Source: Pseudonocardiales bacterium
GTDB lineage: Bacteria > Actinomycetota > Actinomycetes > Mycobacteriales > QHCD01
Direction of reading: 5' to 3'
Assembly (NCBI GenBank): GCA_003244255.1
Contig: QHCD01000018.1
Location: forward strand, 1 to 52,827
DNA: 52,827 nt
Positions 18,718 to 29,468 of the stretch are shown piece after piece; the first letter of the stretch is position 1, and each line of letters opens with the position of its first letter. A program made the translations under genes and the position numbers. The notes below the pieces were generated by a model. The model was not told the DNA's origin, searched no databases, and saw nothing but the letters and a program-made list of their open reading frames with translations.

Positions 18718-20376
18718 ATGAACCTCCGTCGACACAACAGGCTGGCCACGATCGGCGCCGGGCTGTCGGCCGTACTCGTGATCGTGGCCAGCGCCTGTGG
18801 CACGCAATCGGATCTTGAGAAGAACGGCGGCAAGGGCAGCACGCTGACAATCCAGGGCGACGTCGGCAGCCCGTCGTTGGTCGACAACTTCAATCCGCTG
18901 TTGACCACCAGCCTGCACGGCACGGTGCTGATATACGAGCCGCTCGACATCCGCAGTCCGATCGACGGCACGTACACGCCGGTCCTCGCCACCGGGTTCT
19001 CGTTCACCAACCCGAAGACACTGGTATATGCGATCCGCTCGAACGTGAAATGGAGCGACGGCAAGGCCCTCACCCCGGCCGACGTCGTCTTCACCTACAA
19101 CCTGTTGAAGAGATTTCCGGCACTGGATTCCAGCGACGTCTGGTCGCAGATCAGCACGGTCACCTCCTCCGATGACAAGGTGACGTTCACGTTCAATACA
19201 GCCAACGTGCCGTTCGCGGGAGTGCTGTCGAACGTGCCGATCGTGCCGGAGCACCTCTGGTCGTCGATCAAGGACCCCACCAAGTACGCGAACACCAGGC
19301 CGGTGGGCACGGGTCCCTACACCCTACAGTCGTACGCCCCGACGAAGTACATGCTGCAGAAGAACACCAACTACTGGCAGGCGAGCAAGATCGTGCCGCT
19401 GCACGTCGCATTCCCGGGGCAGCCGCCCGACCAGCACACCATTCGGCTGCGGGTTACCAACGGCGACTTCGACTGGTCGTATCAGTTCCTGCCCGACGTG
19501 CAGAAAACATACGTGAGCAAGTCGACGAGTCACGTCTACTGGTACCCGCCCCGCGATGCGATCGGCCTCTTCCTCAACCTGACCAGGGCGCCCTACAGCG
19601 ACCAGAACTTCCGCCGGGGGATCTCCCTCGCCCTGAACCGCACGAGCATCGCCGCCAAGGCCGTCAACGGCTACCTGACCCAGGCCAGCCAGTCCGGGCT
19701 GATCCTGCCGAACCTGAAGCGGTGGCTCGACCCGAGCATCCCCCATCAGGGGAACGTGGCCCCGAGCAAGTCCGCGGCGCTGGCGGCGTTCGGCAAGGCC
19801 GGCTATACGACGAACGGCGGCAAGCTGCAGAAGGATGGCGACCCGGTGACCATGACCATCGTGGTGCCGAATAGCTATGCCGACTGGGTCGCTGCGGCGA
19901 AGGAGATCGGGACCGAGCTTGGTGCGGTAGGAATCAAGGTCACGCTGAACCTGCCGCAGATCGCGCAGTACACCGAAGAGATCCAGAGCGGCACCTTCGA
20001 CGCCGCGCTGGCCGGCTTCGGCGGCACCGGCGATCCCGCCACCGACTTCAACAACGCGCTCAACTCACGGTTCGCCGCACCGGTCGAGACCGCCACCGCA
20101 AAGAACTTCGAGCGGTTCAAGAGCCCGCTGGCCGATCGGGCGTTGGCGACGCTCGCGGCGACGACGGACAAGCAGGCGCAGCTGCGAGCGACGTACCAGC
20201 TCGAACAGATCATGTACCAGCAGACGCCAATCGTGATGCTCTACTACGGCGGCAGCTGGGGCGTGTTCTCCACGAAGAAGTTCAAGGGTTGGCCGTCGGC
20301 GAAAGATCCCTACGCACTGCCGACCAGCTACAACAACATGATGCTGATCGTTCTGACCCACCTCACAGCGGCCTGA
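18718..20376 (+). CDS. ABC transporter substrate-binding lipoprotein, peptide family (SBP_bac_5)
   Basis: A 552-aa exported protein. The signal peptide ends in a lipobox with C27 (IVASAC), so it is lipid-anchored on the outer face. Blocks typical of DppA/OppA-type binders include YAIRSNVKWSDGKALTPADVVFTYNLL, IVPEHLW, GTGPYTL and LPTSYNNMMLIV at the end. ATG 18718 follows an AGGAG site. No permease or ATPase gene is near: the next genes are fragments and an IS on the other strand, so this is either an orphan receptor or the survivor of a lost operon. Ligand probably peptide or nickel-type, not determinable. Confidence 0.9.
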   Translation: MNLRRHNRLATIGAGLSAVLVIVASACGTQSDLEKNGGKGSTLTIQGDVGSPSLVDNFNPLLTTSLHGTVLIYEPLDIRSPIDGTYTPVLATGFSFTNPKTLVYAIRSNVKWSDGKALTPADVVFTYNLLKRFPALDSSDVWSQISTVTSSDDKVTFTFNTANVPFAGVLSNVPIVPEHLWSSIKDPTKYANTRPVGTGPYTLQSYAPTKYMLQKNTNYWQASKIVPLHVAFPGQPPDQHTIRLRVTNGDFDWSYQFLPDVQKTYVSKSTSHVYWYPPRDAIGLFLNLTRAPYSDQNFRRGISLALNRTSIAAKAVNGYLTQASQSGLILPNLKRWLDPSIPHQGNVAPSKSAALAAFGKAGYTTNGGKLQKDGDPVTMTIVVPNSYADWVAAAKEIGTELGAVGIKVTLNLPQIAQYTEEIQSGTFDAALAGFGGTGDPATDFNNALNSRFAAPVETATAKNFERFKSPLADRALATLAATTDKQAQLRATYQLEQIMYQQTPIVMLYYGGSWGVFSTKKFKGWPSAKDPYALPTSYNNMMLIVLTHLTAA

Positions 20377-20690
20377 GGCCATACCTGCTTCTGCACCAAG
20401 AACCTATCCTGCCCACGACTCCACCACTACGCGGTTGTCAACCAGGAGATTGACGCGTTCACTCCTGATGTCGAATGTAGTCATCGGCGAGGCTCAGCGC
20501 CCGACATGCTGGACCTTCGCGATATACCCAGACTGCCGCACCGCCACCAACGCGTCTTCAAGCCGCATTCCTACCAGGGCCGCACAATTATCGAATGGCA
20601 GCAGCGGGCTAGACGGTCTTGCGGTTGCGCTCACGGTACCCAACCCTTCACGGCACTCTGGCCTTGAGATTCAAGGTCGCCAAGATAGTG
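20377..20690. other. Intergenic stretch with no recognisable gene
   Basis: About 310 bp after the substrate-binding protein gene. Short open frames here show no homology-like features or start signals, and base composition is less GC-rich than the core genes. It is probably decayed DNA at the edge of the beta-propeller remnant. Confidence 0.4.
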
Positions 20691-20727
20691 TCAACGTCTG
20701 TGCGCGAATGACAAGGCATCACGTGAC

Positions 20728-21324
20728 TCACGAAAGACGTCCGGGTAGAGGGGTCGTTGCCTCACGTTGGAATGCCGGCCACCAGCGTGTCGGCGCCGCT
20801 GCCGTTCGGTTCGGCGCGACCAGGGTATTCGTCTGCTGATCGCGGTGCCGGGGGCGGGCAATCCGCACCCCAGCACCGCGATCGATGGTCAGACCCTGTT
20901 CCAGCGTGACCCATTCCAGCGCAGCAGCGTCGTCGTTAGCCCGCCCGTCGGAGCGAGACAGGCACCGCCCGCCTCGACGTCGTGTTGCCGAGACGGCCGT
21001 GACGGCATCGAGGTTCTGCGCCTCTGCTGCACCGCACGGGGGACCGACGACGACCCACCAGCGCGTGCCGTCGAAGTGCTCGATCAACGACTTGGGGTAG
21101 GCCACGCCGCCGACGGCCCAGATGTCGGTCGGGCTAACGGCCACCACACTGGTGAAGGCGCCGCCTCCGCTCGGAGTCGCGGCCCACTGCAGGTGCCAGG
21201 TCGAACCCTGCAGGCGCATCGCAATCGGGTGCACCGTTCCGTTCGCATCGGAGCTGTAGCCTACGGCGACGAGCCCGCCACCCGGCACGGCCGCAAGCCC
21301 GATAGACGCGCAGGATACCAGCAA
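20728..21324 (-). pseudogene. Beta-propeller protein remnant (frameshifted, truncated)
   Basis: In one frame the translation shows repeat blades such as GGLVAVGYSSDANGTVHPIAMR, and then SPTDIWAVGGVAYPKSLIEH followed by FDGTRWWVV. This is the W-AVG-x-n-HWDGTRW style of secreted kelch/WD-like propellers. Near 20930 the blade text switches frame (TLLRWNGSRWNRV appears one frame over and meets a stop). No start codon with a signal peptide is visible upstream. It lies just downstream of the sigma/membrane-protein pair on the same strand and may once have been the third gene of that unit. The remainder to 20691 is unrecognisable. Confidence 0.6.
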
Positions 21325-21438
21325 GAACAGTTGCTATTTCTTTCCTATCGACTACATAACCTCGACTACCAGCAGCACCGTGCTTGGCCAATTTGGTGGC
21401 AGTTGACAATTACCTGGTCCGACCTAGTCGACGCTTGT

Positions 21439-22014
21439 TTATCTGAGTTCTAGCATGGCAGACAGCATATATATTTTGCCCCGTACAAGCAGCGATTGCT
21501 CAACTTGGATGGGTCCTGAAATGTGCGCCGGCAGACGAAAGTATGTGGTTGTCGTTGCGCGCAGAGCTGCGTTAAATTCAGCTGTCTGCCCAACTGGCTG
21601 GGGAGGCGCCGGATTGCGATCACGACTTAGATACGCAATGGACGGCCCCGATTTTGTAATGTGTAGAGTTACCGCTTCAGCCATTACTTCATTTGCCTGG
21701 ACCTTACCAATTACTCGGATGCGAACCACTTGTCCGGGCCCCGCGTCCGAAGGATCGAGCTTGAGCCGCACTGCGCCGAATGGCGTTGATACCGGCGGTC
21801 CAAGCGAGCTTTCTGTGTGAGATGGCGATGCATGAATCCAATTGAGGGCGAGACCCACGGCGAGGATTGCAACGGCTGTTGTGCTGGCCACTAGACCAAC
21901 AGCTCGACGTCGCCTTCTGCTGGCCGCTCGCTTGTCAACTTCTGCAAAGCGCGGGATGGCTTCCGGGGTGTTGGCGAGCACCAACTTACGGAGCGACTGT
22001 TGAATGTCATTCAT
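21439..22014 (-). CDS. Single-pass membrane protein, putative anti-sigma-like partner
   Basis: A 191-aa protein starting at ATG 22014, whose first codons overlap the stop of the sigma factor gene (a start at 22035 would add 7 residues). Residues 1-38 are cytoplasmic and end in a run of arginines. Residues 39-59 (VGLVASTTAVAILAVGLAL) are a membrane helix. The remaining ~130 residues are outside and threonine/serine/proline-rich. No zinc anti-sigma HxxxCxxC motif is present, so I cannot call it a classical anti-sigma factor; the coupling and topology make it the likely regulator or sensor. Base composition is clearly lower in GC than the core genes, suggesting transfer. Confidence 0.7.
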   Translation of the reverse strand: MNDIQQSLRKLVLANTPEAIPRFAEVDKRAASRRRRRAVGLVASTTAVAILAVGLALNWIHASPSHTESSLGPPVSTPFGAVRLKLDPSDAGPGQVVRIRVIGKVQANEVMAEAVTLHITKSGPSIAYLSRDRNPAPPQPVGQTAEFNAALRATTTTYFRLPAHISGPIQVEQSLLVRGKIYMLSAMLELR

Positions 22015-22549
22015 TTGCCTTGCCTCCGGTGTCATCGCTTAGTAGAGTTTGCAGCTGCGATCGAGCTCTCGCCAGTCGAGATTTGACCGTCCCAGGTCGA
22101 ATGTTTAAAGTGCGCGCGATTTCCTCGATTGACAGGTCCTCTGTATAGTAGAGGATCAGCACCGCGCGCCGGAATATGTCGAGCTTAGCCAGCGCGGCCT
22201 CAATATCCAGCCTGTCTTCGACACTCTCGGCTGGATAGGTATCGGTTGGCGCGAGCAGCCGAGGGAGTGCGCGGGCCGCAACTATGGTTCTTCGATACCG
22301 CGAAGTGCATAGCCGGAATGCGACGGTTCTGACCCAAGCCTCGGGATTATCGTAGTCTCGTACCTTGGACCAATTGGACAGGCATCTGACAAATGCGTCT
22401 TGGACGATATCCTCCGCGTCGGTGCGCGAGCCGATCATCGTTGCGACCTGGCCGATCAAGCGTGCACATGTGTGCTCGTAGAAGGCGATAAACCGGGCAC
22501 ACTGGGTGTCTTCGACATGCTCGGCCGCTCGTCCTGTGGAAGACGTCAT
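22007..22549 (-). CDS. ECF-type RNA polymerase sigma factor
   Basis: A 180-aa sigma-70 family protein. Region 2 spans about 20-90 (FIAFYEHTCARLIGQV, SRTDAEDIVQDAFVRCLSNW). Region 4 spans about 120-172 (LDIFRRAVLILYYTEDLS, IEEIARTLNIRPGTVKSRLARA). ATG 22549 was chosen because upstream codons run into non-conserved sequence next to the IS end. It resembles the SigE-like ECF group common in actinobacteria. Coupled to the membrane protein gene. Only 92 bp separate its start from the IS, so its native promoter may be truncated. AT-richer than its surroundings. Confidence 0.88.
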   Translation of the reverse strand: MTSSTGRAAEHVEDTQCARFIAFYEHTCARLIGQVATMIGSRTDAEDIVQDAFVRCLSNWSKVRDYDNPEAWVRTVAFRLCTSRYRRTIVAARALPRLLAPTDTYPAESVEDRLDIEAALAKLDIFRRAVLILYYTEDLSIEEIARTLNIRPGTVKSRLARARSQLQTLLSDDTGGKANE

Positions 22550-22640
22550 GTCATAGAACACGCTGGGAGGGGTTTCCCGGTTCCCTGACGGACGCGTCAC
22601 TGCACCTCGTGAGGAGATCGATCGCGGCCGGGACGGGCCC

Positions 22641-23986
22641 CAGGGGGTCGGCAAAGTCGTGATCTTGGGCGTGTCGGGTGGTGACACGCCGGTGATGGTG
22701 TAGAAGCGGGGCCGGCACGGCACCGCTGGTGATCATGAAGGTTCCTATGCCATCGCGATCACTGGAGCGTGTGCCGTGCCTGCCTATGTATCTTCGCTGA
22801 TCCCCTCCGCCGTTGGCCAGCGTGATCGGTGGTCTGCCGTGGATGGGAGGTTCCCGGTGATCTGCTGGCGGCGCTGGCGCGTGTCGTCGATCCACGCGCC
22901 CGCCGCGGCGTTCGGCACCGGTTGACCGTGATCCTCGCCATCGGCGCCTGCGCGGTACTGGCCGGCGCCCGCTCCCTCGTAGCGATCGCCGAATGGGCGC
23001 ATGACCTCAGCCCGGCGGTGCGGGTCAGGCTAGGCATCGGGCGCCGCGCGCCTAGCGAGGCGGCGATCCGCCGCACCTTGCAGGCGGTCGAGCCGGGCCT
23101 GCTGGATCGGGTGCTGTCGGCCTGGCTGGCCGCCCGCACCAGCGAGCGCCCTGCAGGGTCGTGGCGGGCGCTCGCGGTGGACGGCAAGACAGTTCGCGGC
23201 GCGCGGATCGGCGACGGGCGTGCGGTGCACCTGCTCGCCGCCTTCGATCACCTCGACGGTGTCGTGCTCGGGCAGACGGTGGTGGACGGCAAGAGCAACG
23301 AGATCACCGCGTTCGCGCCGCTGCTGGACGGCATCGATATCACCGGTGCGGTGATCACCGCCGACGCGCTGCACACCCAGCACCGCCACGCCGAGTACCT
23401 GATCGGGCGCGGCGCGCACTATCTGCTCACGGTGAAGGCGAACCAGCCCAGCCTGCACGCACAGTTGCGCGCGCTGCCCTGGCGCGACATCCCGGCCGTG
23501 GACGCGACCCGCGACAAGGGCCACGGGCGGGTGGAGTCGCGCACCGTGAAGCTCACCACCGTCGCCGCCGGGATCGGCTTCGCGCACGCCAAACCCGCCG
23601 TCCAGATCACCCGCCGACGCCGGACACTGACCGGCCGACGCTGGCGCACCGAGACCGTCTACGTCATCACCGACCTCACCCAAGACCAGATCAGCGCCGA
23701 CGAAATCGCCGACATCGCCCGAGTCCACTGGAGTATCGAGAACCGGCTGCACTGGGTCCGCGACGTCACCTTCGCCGAAGACCTCTCCCAGATCCGCGCC
23801 GGACACGGACCGGCCGTGATGGCCAGCCTGCGCAACCTCGCCATCAGCGTGCACCGCCGGGCCGGAGCCACCAACATCGCCGCCGCCTGCCGACACGTCG
23901 CCCGCCATCCGAACCGGGTCCTACCCTGCTCACCTGGCCAGACCAACTACGTCGGTAACGAATAGATCAACAATGCCGAGGCCCTG
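22641..23986 (+). mobile_element. ISAs1-family insertion sequence
   Basis: An element of about 1,346 bp bounded by imperfect inverted ends. The left end is CAGGGGGTCGGCA at 22641. The right end, read inward on the other strand from 23986, is CAGGGCCTCGGCA. They share CAGGG--TCGGCA and further matches. It encodes one DDE transposase. The flanking 10 bp (ggacgggccc left, tcgccgttcc right) do not match, so no target duplication survives, which points to a later deletion or recombination at one side. Confidence 0.8.
22829..23965 (+). CDS. ISAs1-family DDE transposase
   Basis: A 378-aa protein with the ISAs1 layout: DPRARRGVRHRLTVILAIGACAVLAGARS near the N-terminus, then catalytic D118 (LAVDGKTVRGA), D179 (ITADALHTQHRHAEY) and E304 (WSIENRLHWVRDVTFAED). 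GTG 22829 is the first start in frame. The upstream reading VPAYVSSLIPSAVGQ (from about 22774, another frame) resembles the usual ISAs1 N-terminus, so a small indel near 22820-22850 may have removed the true start. Activity is therefore doubtful. High GC, like the host core and unlike the adjacent sigma genes. Confidence 0.9.
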   Translation: MVCRGWEVPGDLLAALARVVDPRARRGVRHRLTVILAIGACAVLAGARSLVAIAEWAHDLSPAVRVRLGIGRRAPSEAAIRRTLQAVEPGLLDRVLSAWLAARTSERPAGSWRALAVDGKTVRGARIGDGRAVHLLAAFDHLDGVVLGQTVVDGKSNEITAFAPLLDGIDITGAVITADALHTQHRHAEYLIGRGAHYLLTVKANQPSLHAQLRALPWRDIPAVDATRDKGHGRVESRTVKLTTVAAGIGFAHAKPAVQITRRRRTLTGRRWRTETVYVITDLTQDQISADEIADIARVHWSIENRLHWVRDVTFAEDLSQIRAGHGPAVMASLRNLAISVHRRAGATNIAAACRHVARHPNRVLPCSPGQTNYVGNE

Positions 23987-24480
23987 TCGCCGTTCCAGCG
24001 CAGCGTTTCCGTCTCCTGCACGGCGTTGACGCCGGCTCTCACCCCCACGGCCCGTGCGTCGGTGGCGGTCCGGTGCGACGCGGCCTCCAGCGCTGCGAAC
24101 CCGTTCCTGCCCTCGGGATGCGGAATGGCGGTCACGGTGAGCGCCGAGCCGTTCCAGTGCAGCATCACGGTCCGGTAGATGTCACCCGTGACGACCTGGT
24201 TGCCGACGATCCAACCGTCCTGGTCCGACCGCATCGCGATGCCGACCAGGCTGCGGTTTCCCGGCGGCGTCGCGACGGACTGCCAGCGCCGCCGATTGCA
24301 TGACGCAGGACGAGCGGCTGCTTGTTCTGGCGCTGGCCGACCGCCCACAGCGGCCCGGTGCCGCCGCTCGTCGTCATGCCGCCGACCTCCCCGCCGATAC
24401 TGGTGACACCGCTCGACTCCGGAGCAACTCCCTCGTTGCAGATGTCGCCGGTTGGCAACTACTGCGAGGGACACGCACAG
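23987..24480 (-). pseudogene. Beta-propeller protein remnant cut by the IS
   Basis: Minus-strand translation shows propeller blades: GDICNEGVAPESSGVTSIGG, GPLWAVGQRQNKQPLVLRH, then after a frame change near 24290 RSDQDGWIVGNQ, TVMLHWNGSALTVTAIPHPE and ETLRWNGDRAS. The text stops exactly where the IS right end begins. A stop just upstream of GDICNE and no start codon mean the N-terminus is gone or frameshifted. The style matches the remnant at 20728-21324, but the two are separated by the sigma pair and the IS. They may be parts of one gene or of two paralogues. Confidence 0.65.
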
Positions 24481-24537
24481 GACATCGGTGCGGTTGCATC
24501 GATGCCTGACGACGCGGGTGGTTTCGGAAAAGTGCGC

Positions 24538-24554
24538 GCCGCCACTTCGGCGGC
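24538..24554 (-). terminator. Terminator after rbpA
   Basis: On the minus strand, a GCCGCC-GAAGT-GGCGGC hairpin lies 31 bp after the rbpA stop. It is followed within six bases by ACTTTTCC, one of the few T-runs in the window. It would end the gap-pgk-tpiA-secG-rbpA series. Confidence 0.65.
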
Positions 24555-24585
24555 AGGCCGTGGAGGTCGGAGGTCGGTCGCCTGC

Positions 24586-24927
24586 TCAGCGGCCGCGCTT
24601 CTCCCGCAGCCGGGTGAGCGCCTCGTCGAGGATTGCCTCGCCGTCGGCGTCGCTGCGCCGCTCGCGGACGTACGCGAGGTGCGTCTTGTAGGGCTCGTTG
24701 TGCGGCGCGTCGGGTGGGTTCTGCTGGTCGCGACCCGCCGGGAAGCCGCAGCGGGGACAGTCCCAGCTGTCGGGCAGGACCGCCTCCTCGGCGAAGGACG
24801 GCAGCGTCTCGTGGCCGTTCGCACACCAGAACGAGATGCGCCGTCGCGGCGCGGATTCGCCTCGTTCGGTCTCACCCATCGGACCGGCACCCACGCGGGT
24901 GCCACGAATCGCGTTACCACCTGCCAC
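24586..24927 (-). CDS. rbpA: RNA polymerase-binding protein RbpA
   Basis: A 113-aa actinobacterial transcription factor that binds RNA polymerase and principal sigma factors and stabilises open complexes. The N-tail GNAIRGTRVGAG matches the RbpA RGTRLGA motif. The core carries C35, H39, C57 and C60 (CANGHE, DCPRCG), a zinc-site pattern as in the Streptomyces form and unlike the mycobacterial one. The C-terminal sigma-interaction helix is THLAYVRERRSDADGEAILDEALTRLREKR. GTG 24927 gives the normal family length. It lies 62 bp after secG, a conserved neighbourhood. Confidence 0.92.
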   Translation of the reverse strand: MAGGNAIRGTRVGAGPMGETERGESAPRRRISFWCANGHETLPSFAEEAVLPDSWDCPRCGFPAGRDQQNPPDAPHNEPYKTHLAYVRERRSDADGEAILDEALTRLREKRGR

Positions 24928-24989
24928 CTTGGCGCGTTCCCTTCGTACAGCGTCTGAACCGACTGCCGGCCGGCGCGGGCGACGTGCGC

Positions 24990-25217
24990 TCAGCGATACA
25001 GCAGGCCGAGCGCGATGATGCACAACGTCCACACCGCTCCGACGGCGAGCGTGAGCCGATCGAGGTTCTTCTCCACGACCGAGGACCCGGACAGCGACGA
25101 GGACATGCCGCCGCCGAACATCGACGAGAGTCCGCCGCCCTTGCCTCGGTGCAGCAGCACGAGCACGACGAGCCCAAGGCTCGCGATGATCAAGACGATG
25201 GTGAGTCCGAACTTCAT
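24990..25217 (-). CDS. secG: Preprotein translocase subunit SecG
   Basis: A 75-aa membrane protein with two helices (LTIVLIIASLGLVVLVLL and LTLAVGAVWTLCIIALGLL). They are joined by a glycine/serine-rich loop (HRGKGGGLSSMFGGGMSSSLSGSS) typical of SecG. It assists SecYE in protein export. ATG 25217 gives the family length; an upstream start would add 12 residues without homology. 110 bp separate it from tpiA. Confidence 0.93.
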   Translation of the reverse strand: MKFGLTIVLIIASLGLVVLVLLHRGKGGGLSSMFGGGMSSSLSGSSVVEKNLDRLTLAVGAVWTLCIIALGLLYR

Positions 25218-25327
25218 CCCGTCCGCTGCATCCTTCCAGGCATGCGGGAGCACGCAGGGCGGCCCCGGGTGGTGTGGGTCACGAATAGATTACCGGCTGA
25301 CCGTCGACAACCGTTAGTTTGGCGCCG

Positions 25328-26125
25328 TCAGCCGGCCATCGCCGTCCGCGCGATGCCGGTGAATTCCTCGGCCGAGAGGCTCGCCCCCCCGACCAGGGCG
25401 CCGTCGATATCGGACTCGGCGAGGATCTCGGCGGCGTTGGCGGCCTGCACCGACCCGCCGTAGAGGATGCGGACGCCGTCGGCGAGATCGCCCGAATAGC
25501 GCTCGGCGAGCCGGGTGCGAAGTTCGCCGCAGACCTCCTGCGCGTCGGCCGGGGTCGCGACCTTGCCGGTACCGATCGCCCATACCGGCTCGTAGGCGAT
25601 CACGATGTCGCGGGCGCGCCCGGCTGCGACACCGGCGAGGGCCGCGGCCAGCTGTCCCGTGCAGTGCTCGACGTGGCCAGCGGCCTCCCGTACCGGCAGC
25701 CCCTCGCCGACGCAGAGGATCGGGGTCAGGCCGTGATCGAACGCAGCAGCGACCTTGGCGGCGACGACGGTGTCGTCCTCGGCGTGGTACTTGCGGCGCT
25801 CCGAGTGACCGACGACGACATAACGGCAGCCGAGCGCGGCGAGCATCGGGCCGGAGATGTCGCCCGTGTAGGCGCCGGAGGCGTGCGGCGACAGGTCCTG
25901 CGCGCCGTAGCCGATCGGCAGCCGATCGCCGTCGACCGCGGTCTGTACCGACCGGAGGTCGGTGAACGGCGGCAGCACGACCACCTCGACGGCGTCGAAC
26001 TGCTCGGGGGTGAAGGTGTGGGCGACCTTCTCGACCAGCGCCACCGCCTCGCGGTGGGTGATGTTCATCTTCCAGTTGCCGGCGATCAGCGGCCGGCGTG
26101 CGGGGGCGACGGGTGGCGTACCCAT
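25328..26125 (-). CDS. tpiA: Triosephosphate isomerase
   Basis: A 265-aa TIM barrel. Catalytic K19 (LIAGNWKMN), the histidine in [10 protein letters not shown], the glutamate in [13 protein letters not shown] and the phosphate loop ILYGGSV are all present. It interconverts DHAP and glyceraldehyde-3-P. ATG 26125 lies 1 bp after the pgk stop, so the two are coupled. Confidence 0.97.
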   Translation of the reverse strand: MGTPPVAPARRPLIAGNWKMNITHREAVALVEKVAHTFTPEQFDAVEVVVLPPFTDLRSVQTAVDGDRLPIGYGAQDLSPHASGAYTGDISGPMLAALGCRYVVVGHSERRKYHAEDDTVVAAKVAAAFDHGLTPILCVGEGLPVREAAGHVEHCTGQLAAALAGVAAGRARDIVIAYEPVWAIGTGKVATPADAQEVCGELRTRLAERYSGDLADGVRILYGGSVQAANAAEILAESDIDGALVGGASLSAEEFTGIARTAMAG

Positions 26126-26126
26126 C

Positions 26127-28429
<2,303 letters not shown>

Positions 28430-28487
28430 CTATGCGGGCTTTCGGGGCTGGAAGAGCCGTCATATCTCATCACTCGCCGAAGTGAGG

Positions 28488-29468
28488 TTAGGGCGCCAGC
28501 ATCTCCGCTGTGACGCTCGCCTCGGTGTCCGGGATGCCGAGCTCGCCCGCGTGCTTGTCGGCGAGCGCGAGCAGGCGGCGGATCCGGCCGGCGACGGCGT
28601 CCTTGGTGAGCGGCGGGTCGGCGAGCGCGCCGAGCTCCTCCAGCGACGCCTGCTCGTGCTCGAGGCGCAGCCGGCCGGCGGAGAGCAGGTGCTGGGGCGC
28701 CTCGTCGGAGAGTATCTCCAGCGCCCGCTTGACCCTCGCCCCAGCGGCGACCGCGGCCCGGGCGGAGCGGCGCAGGTTTGCATCGTCGAAGTTGGCCAGC
28801 CGGTTCGCGGTGGCGCGCACCTCCTTGCGCATGCGCCGTTCCTCCCAGGCGAGCACCGACTCGTGCGCCTCGAGCCGGGTGAGCAGAGCGCCGATGGCGT
28901 CGCCGTCGCGGATCACGACCCGGTCGACACCCCGCACCTCACGCGCCTTGGCCGCGATGCCCAGCCGGCGGGCCGCACCGACCAGCGCCAGCGCCGCCTC
29001 GGGACCCGGGCAGGTGACCTCCAGTGACGACGAGCGGCCCGGTTCGGTCAAAGACCCGTGCGCCAGGAACGCCCCCCGCCAGGCGGCGACGGCGTCGCAC
29101 ATCCCGCCCGACACCACCTGCGGCGGCAGGCCCCGCACCGGGCGGCCGCGCAGGTCGAGCAGCCCGGTCTGGCGGGCCAGCGCCTCGCCGTCCTTGGTAA
29201 CCCGCACGACGTACCGGCTGCCCTTGCGGATACCGCTTCCCGCAAGCACCCGAACGTCGCAGTCGTAGCCGTAAACCTCCGCGATGTCCCGGCGCAGCCG
29301 CCGCGCCACCGAGCCGGTGTCGAGTTCGGCTTCGACGACGACCCGCCCGCCGACGATGTGCAGGCCGCCCGCGAACCGCAGCAGGGTTGACACCTCGGCG
29401 CGACGGCAGCAGGTCTTGGTAATCACGAGCCTCGACAACTCGTCCTTCACCGCGGGCGTCATCGCCAT
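28488..29468 (-). CDS. whiA: Sporulation/division transcription factor WhiA
   Basis: A 326-aa protein with the degenerate LAGLIDADG homing-endonuclease-like N-terminal domain ([27 protein letters not shown] onward). The C-terminal helix-turn-helix lies about 225-320 (RTANR-type text [35 protein letters not shown]). Present in nearly all actinobacteria; in Streptomyces it drives sporulation septation genes with WhiB. ATG 29468 overlaps the yvcK stop by 10 bp, the conserved rapZ-yvcK-whiA arrangement. Confidence 0.96.
   Translation of the reverse strand: MAMTPAVKDELSRLVITKTCCRRAEVSTLLRFAGGLHIVGGRVVVEAELDTGSVARRLRRDIAEVYGYDCDVRVLAGSGIRKGSRYVVRVTKDGEALARQTGLLDLRGRPVRGLPPQVVSGGMCDAVAAWRGAFLAHGSLTEPGRSSSLEVTCPGPEAALALVGAARRLGIAAKAREVRGVDRVVIRDGDAIGALLTRLEAHESVLAWEERRMRKEVRATANRLANFDDANLRRSARAAVAAGARVKRALEILSDEAPQHLLSAGRLRLEHEQASLEELGALADPPLTKDAVAGRIRRLLALADKHAGELGIPDTEASVTAEMLAP

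Noticed and set aside
20435..20839. Plus-strand frame of 134 codons after the substrate-binding protein gene
   Set aside because: No ribosome site, no recognisable motif, and it overlaps the minus-strand propeller remnant.
23962..23978. GATCAACAATGC resembling a half copy of the 66-bp palindrome
   Set aside because: It is explained by the right inverted end of the ISAs1-family element.
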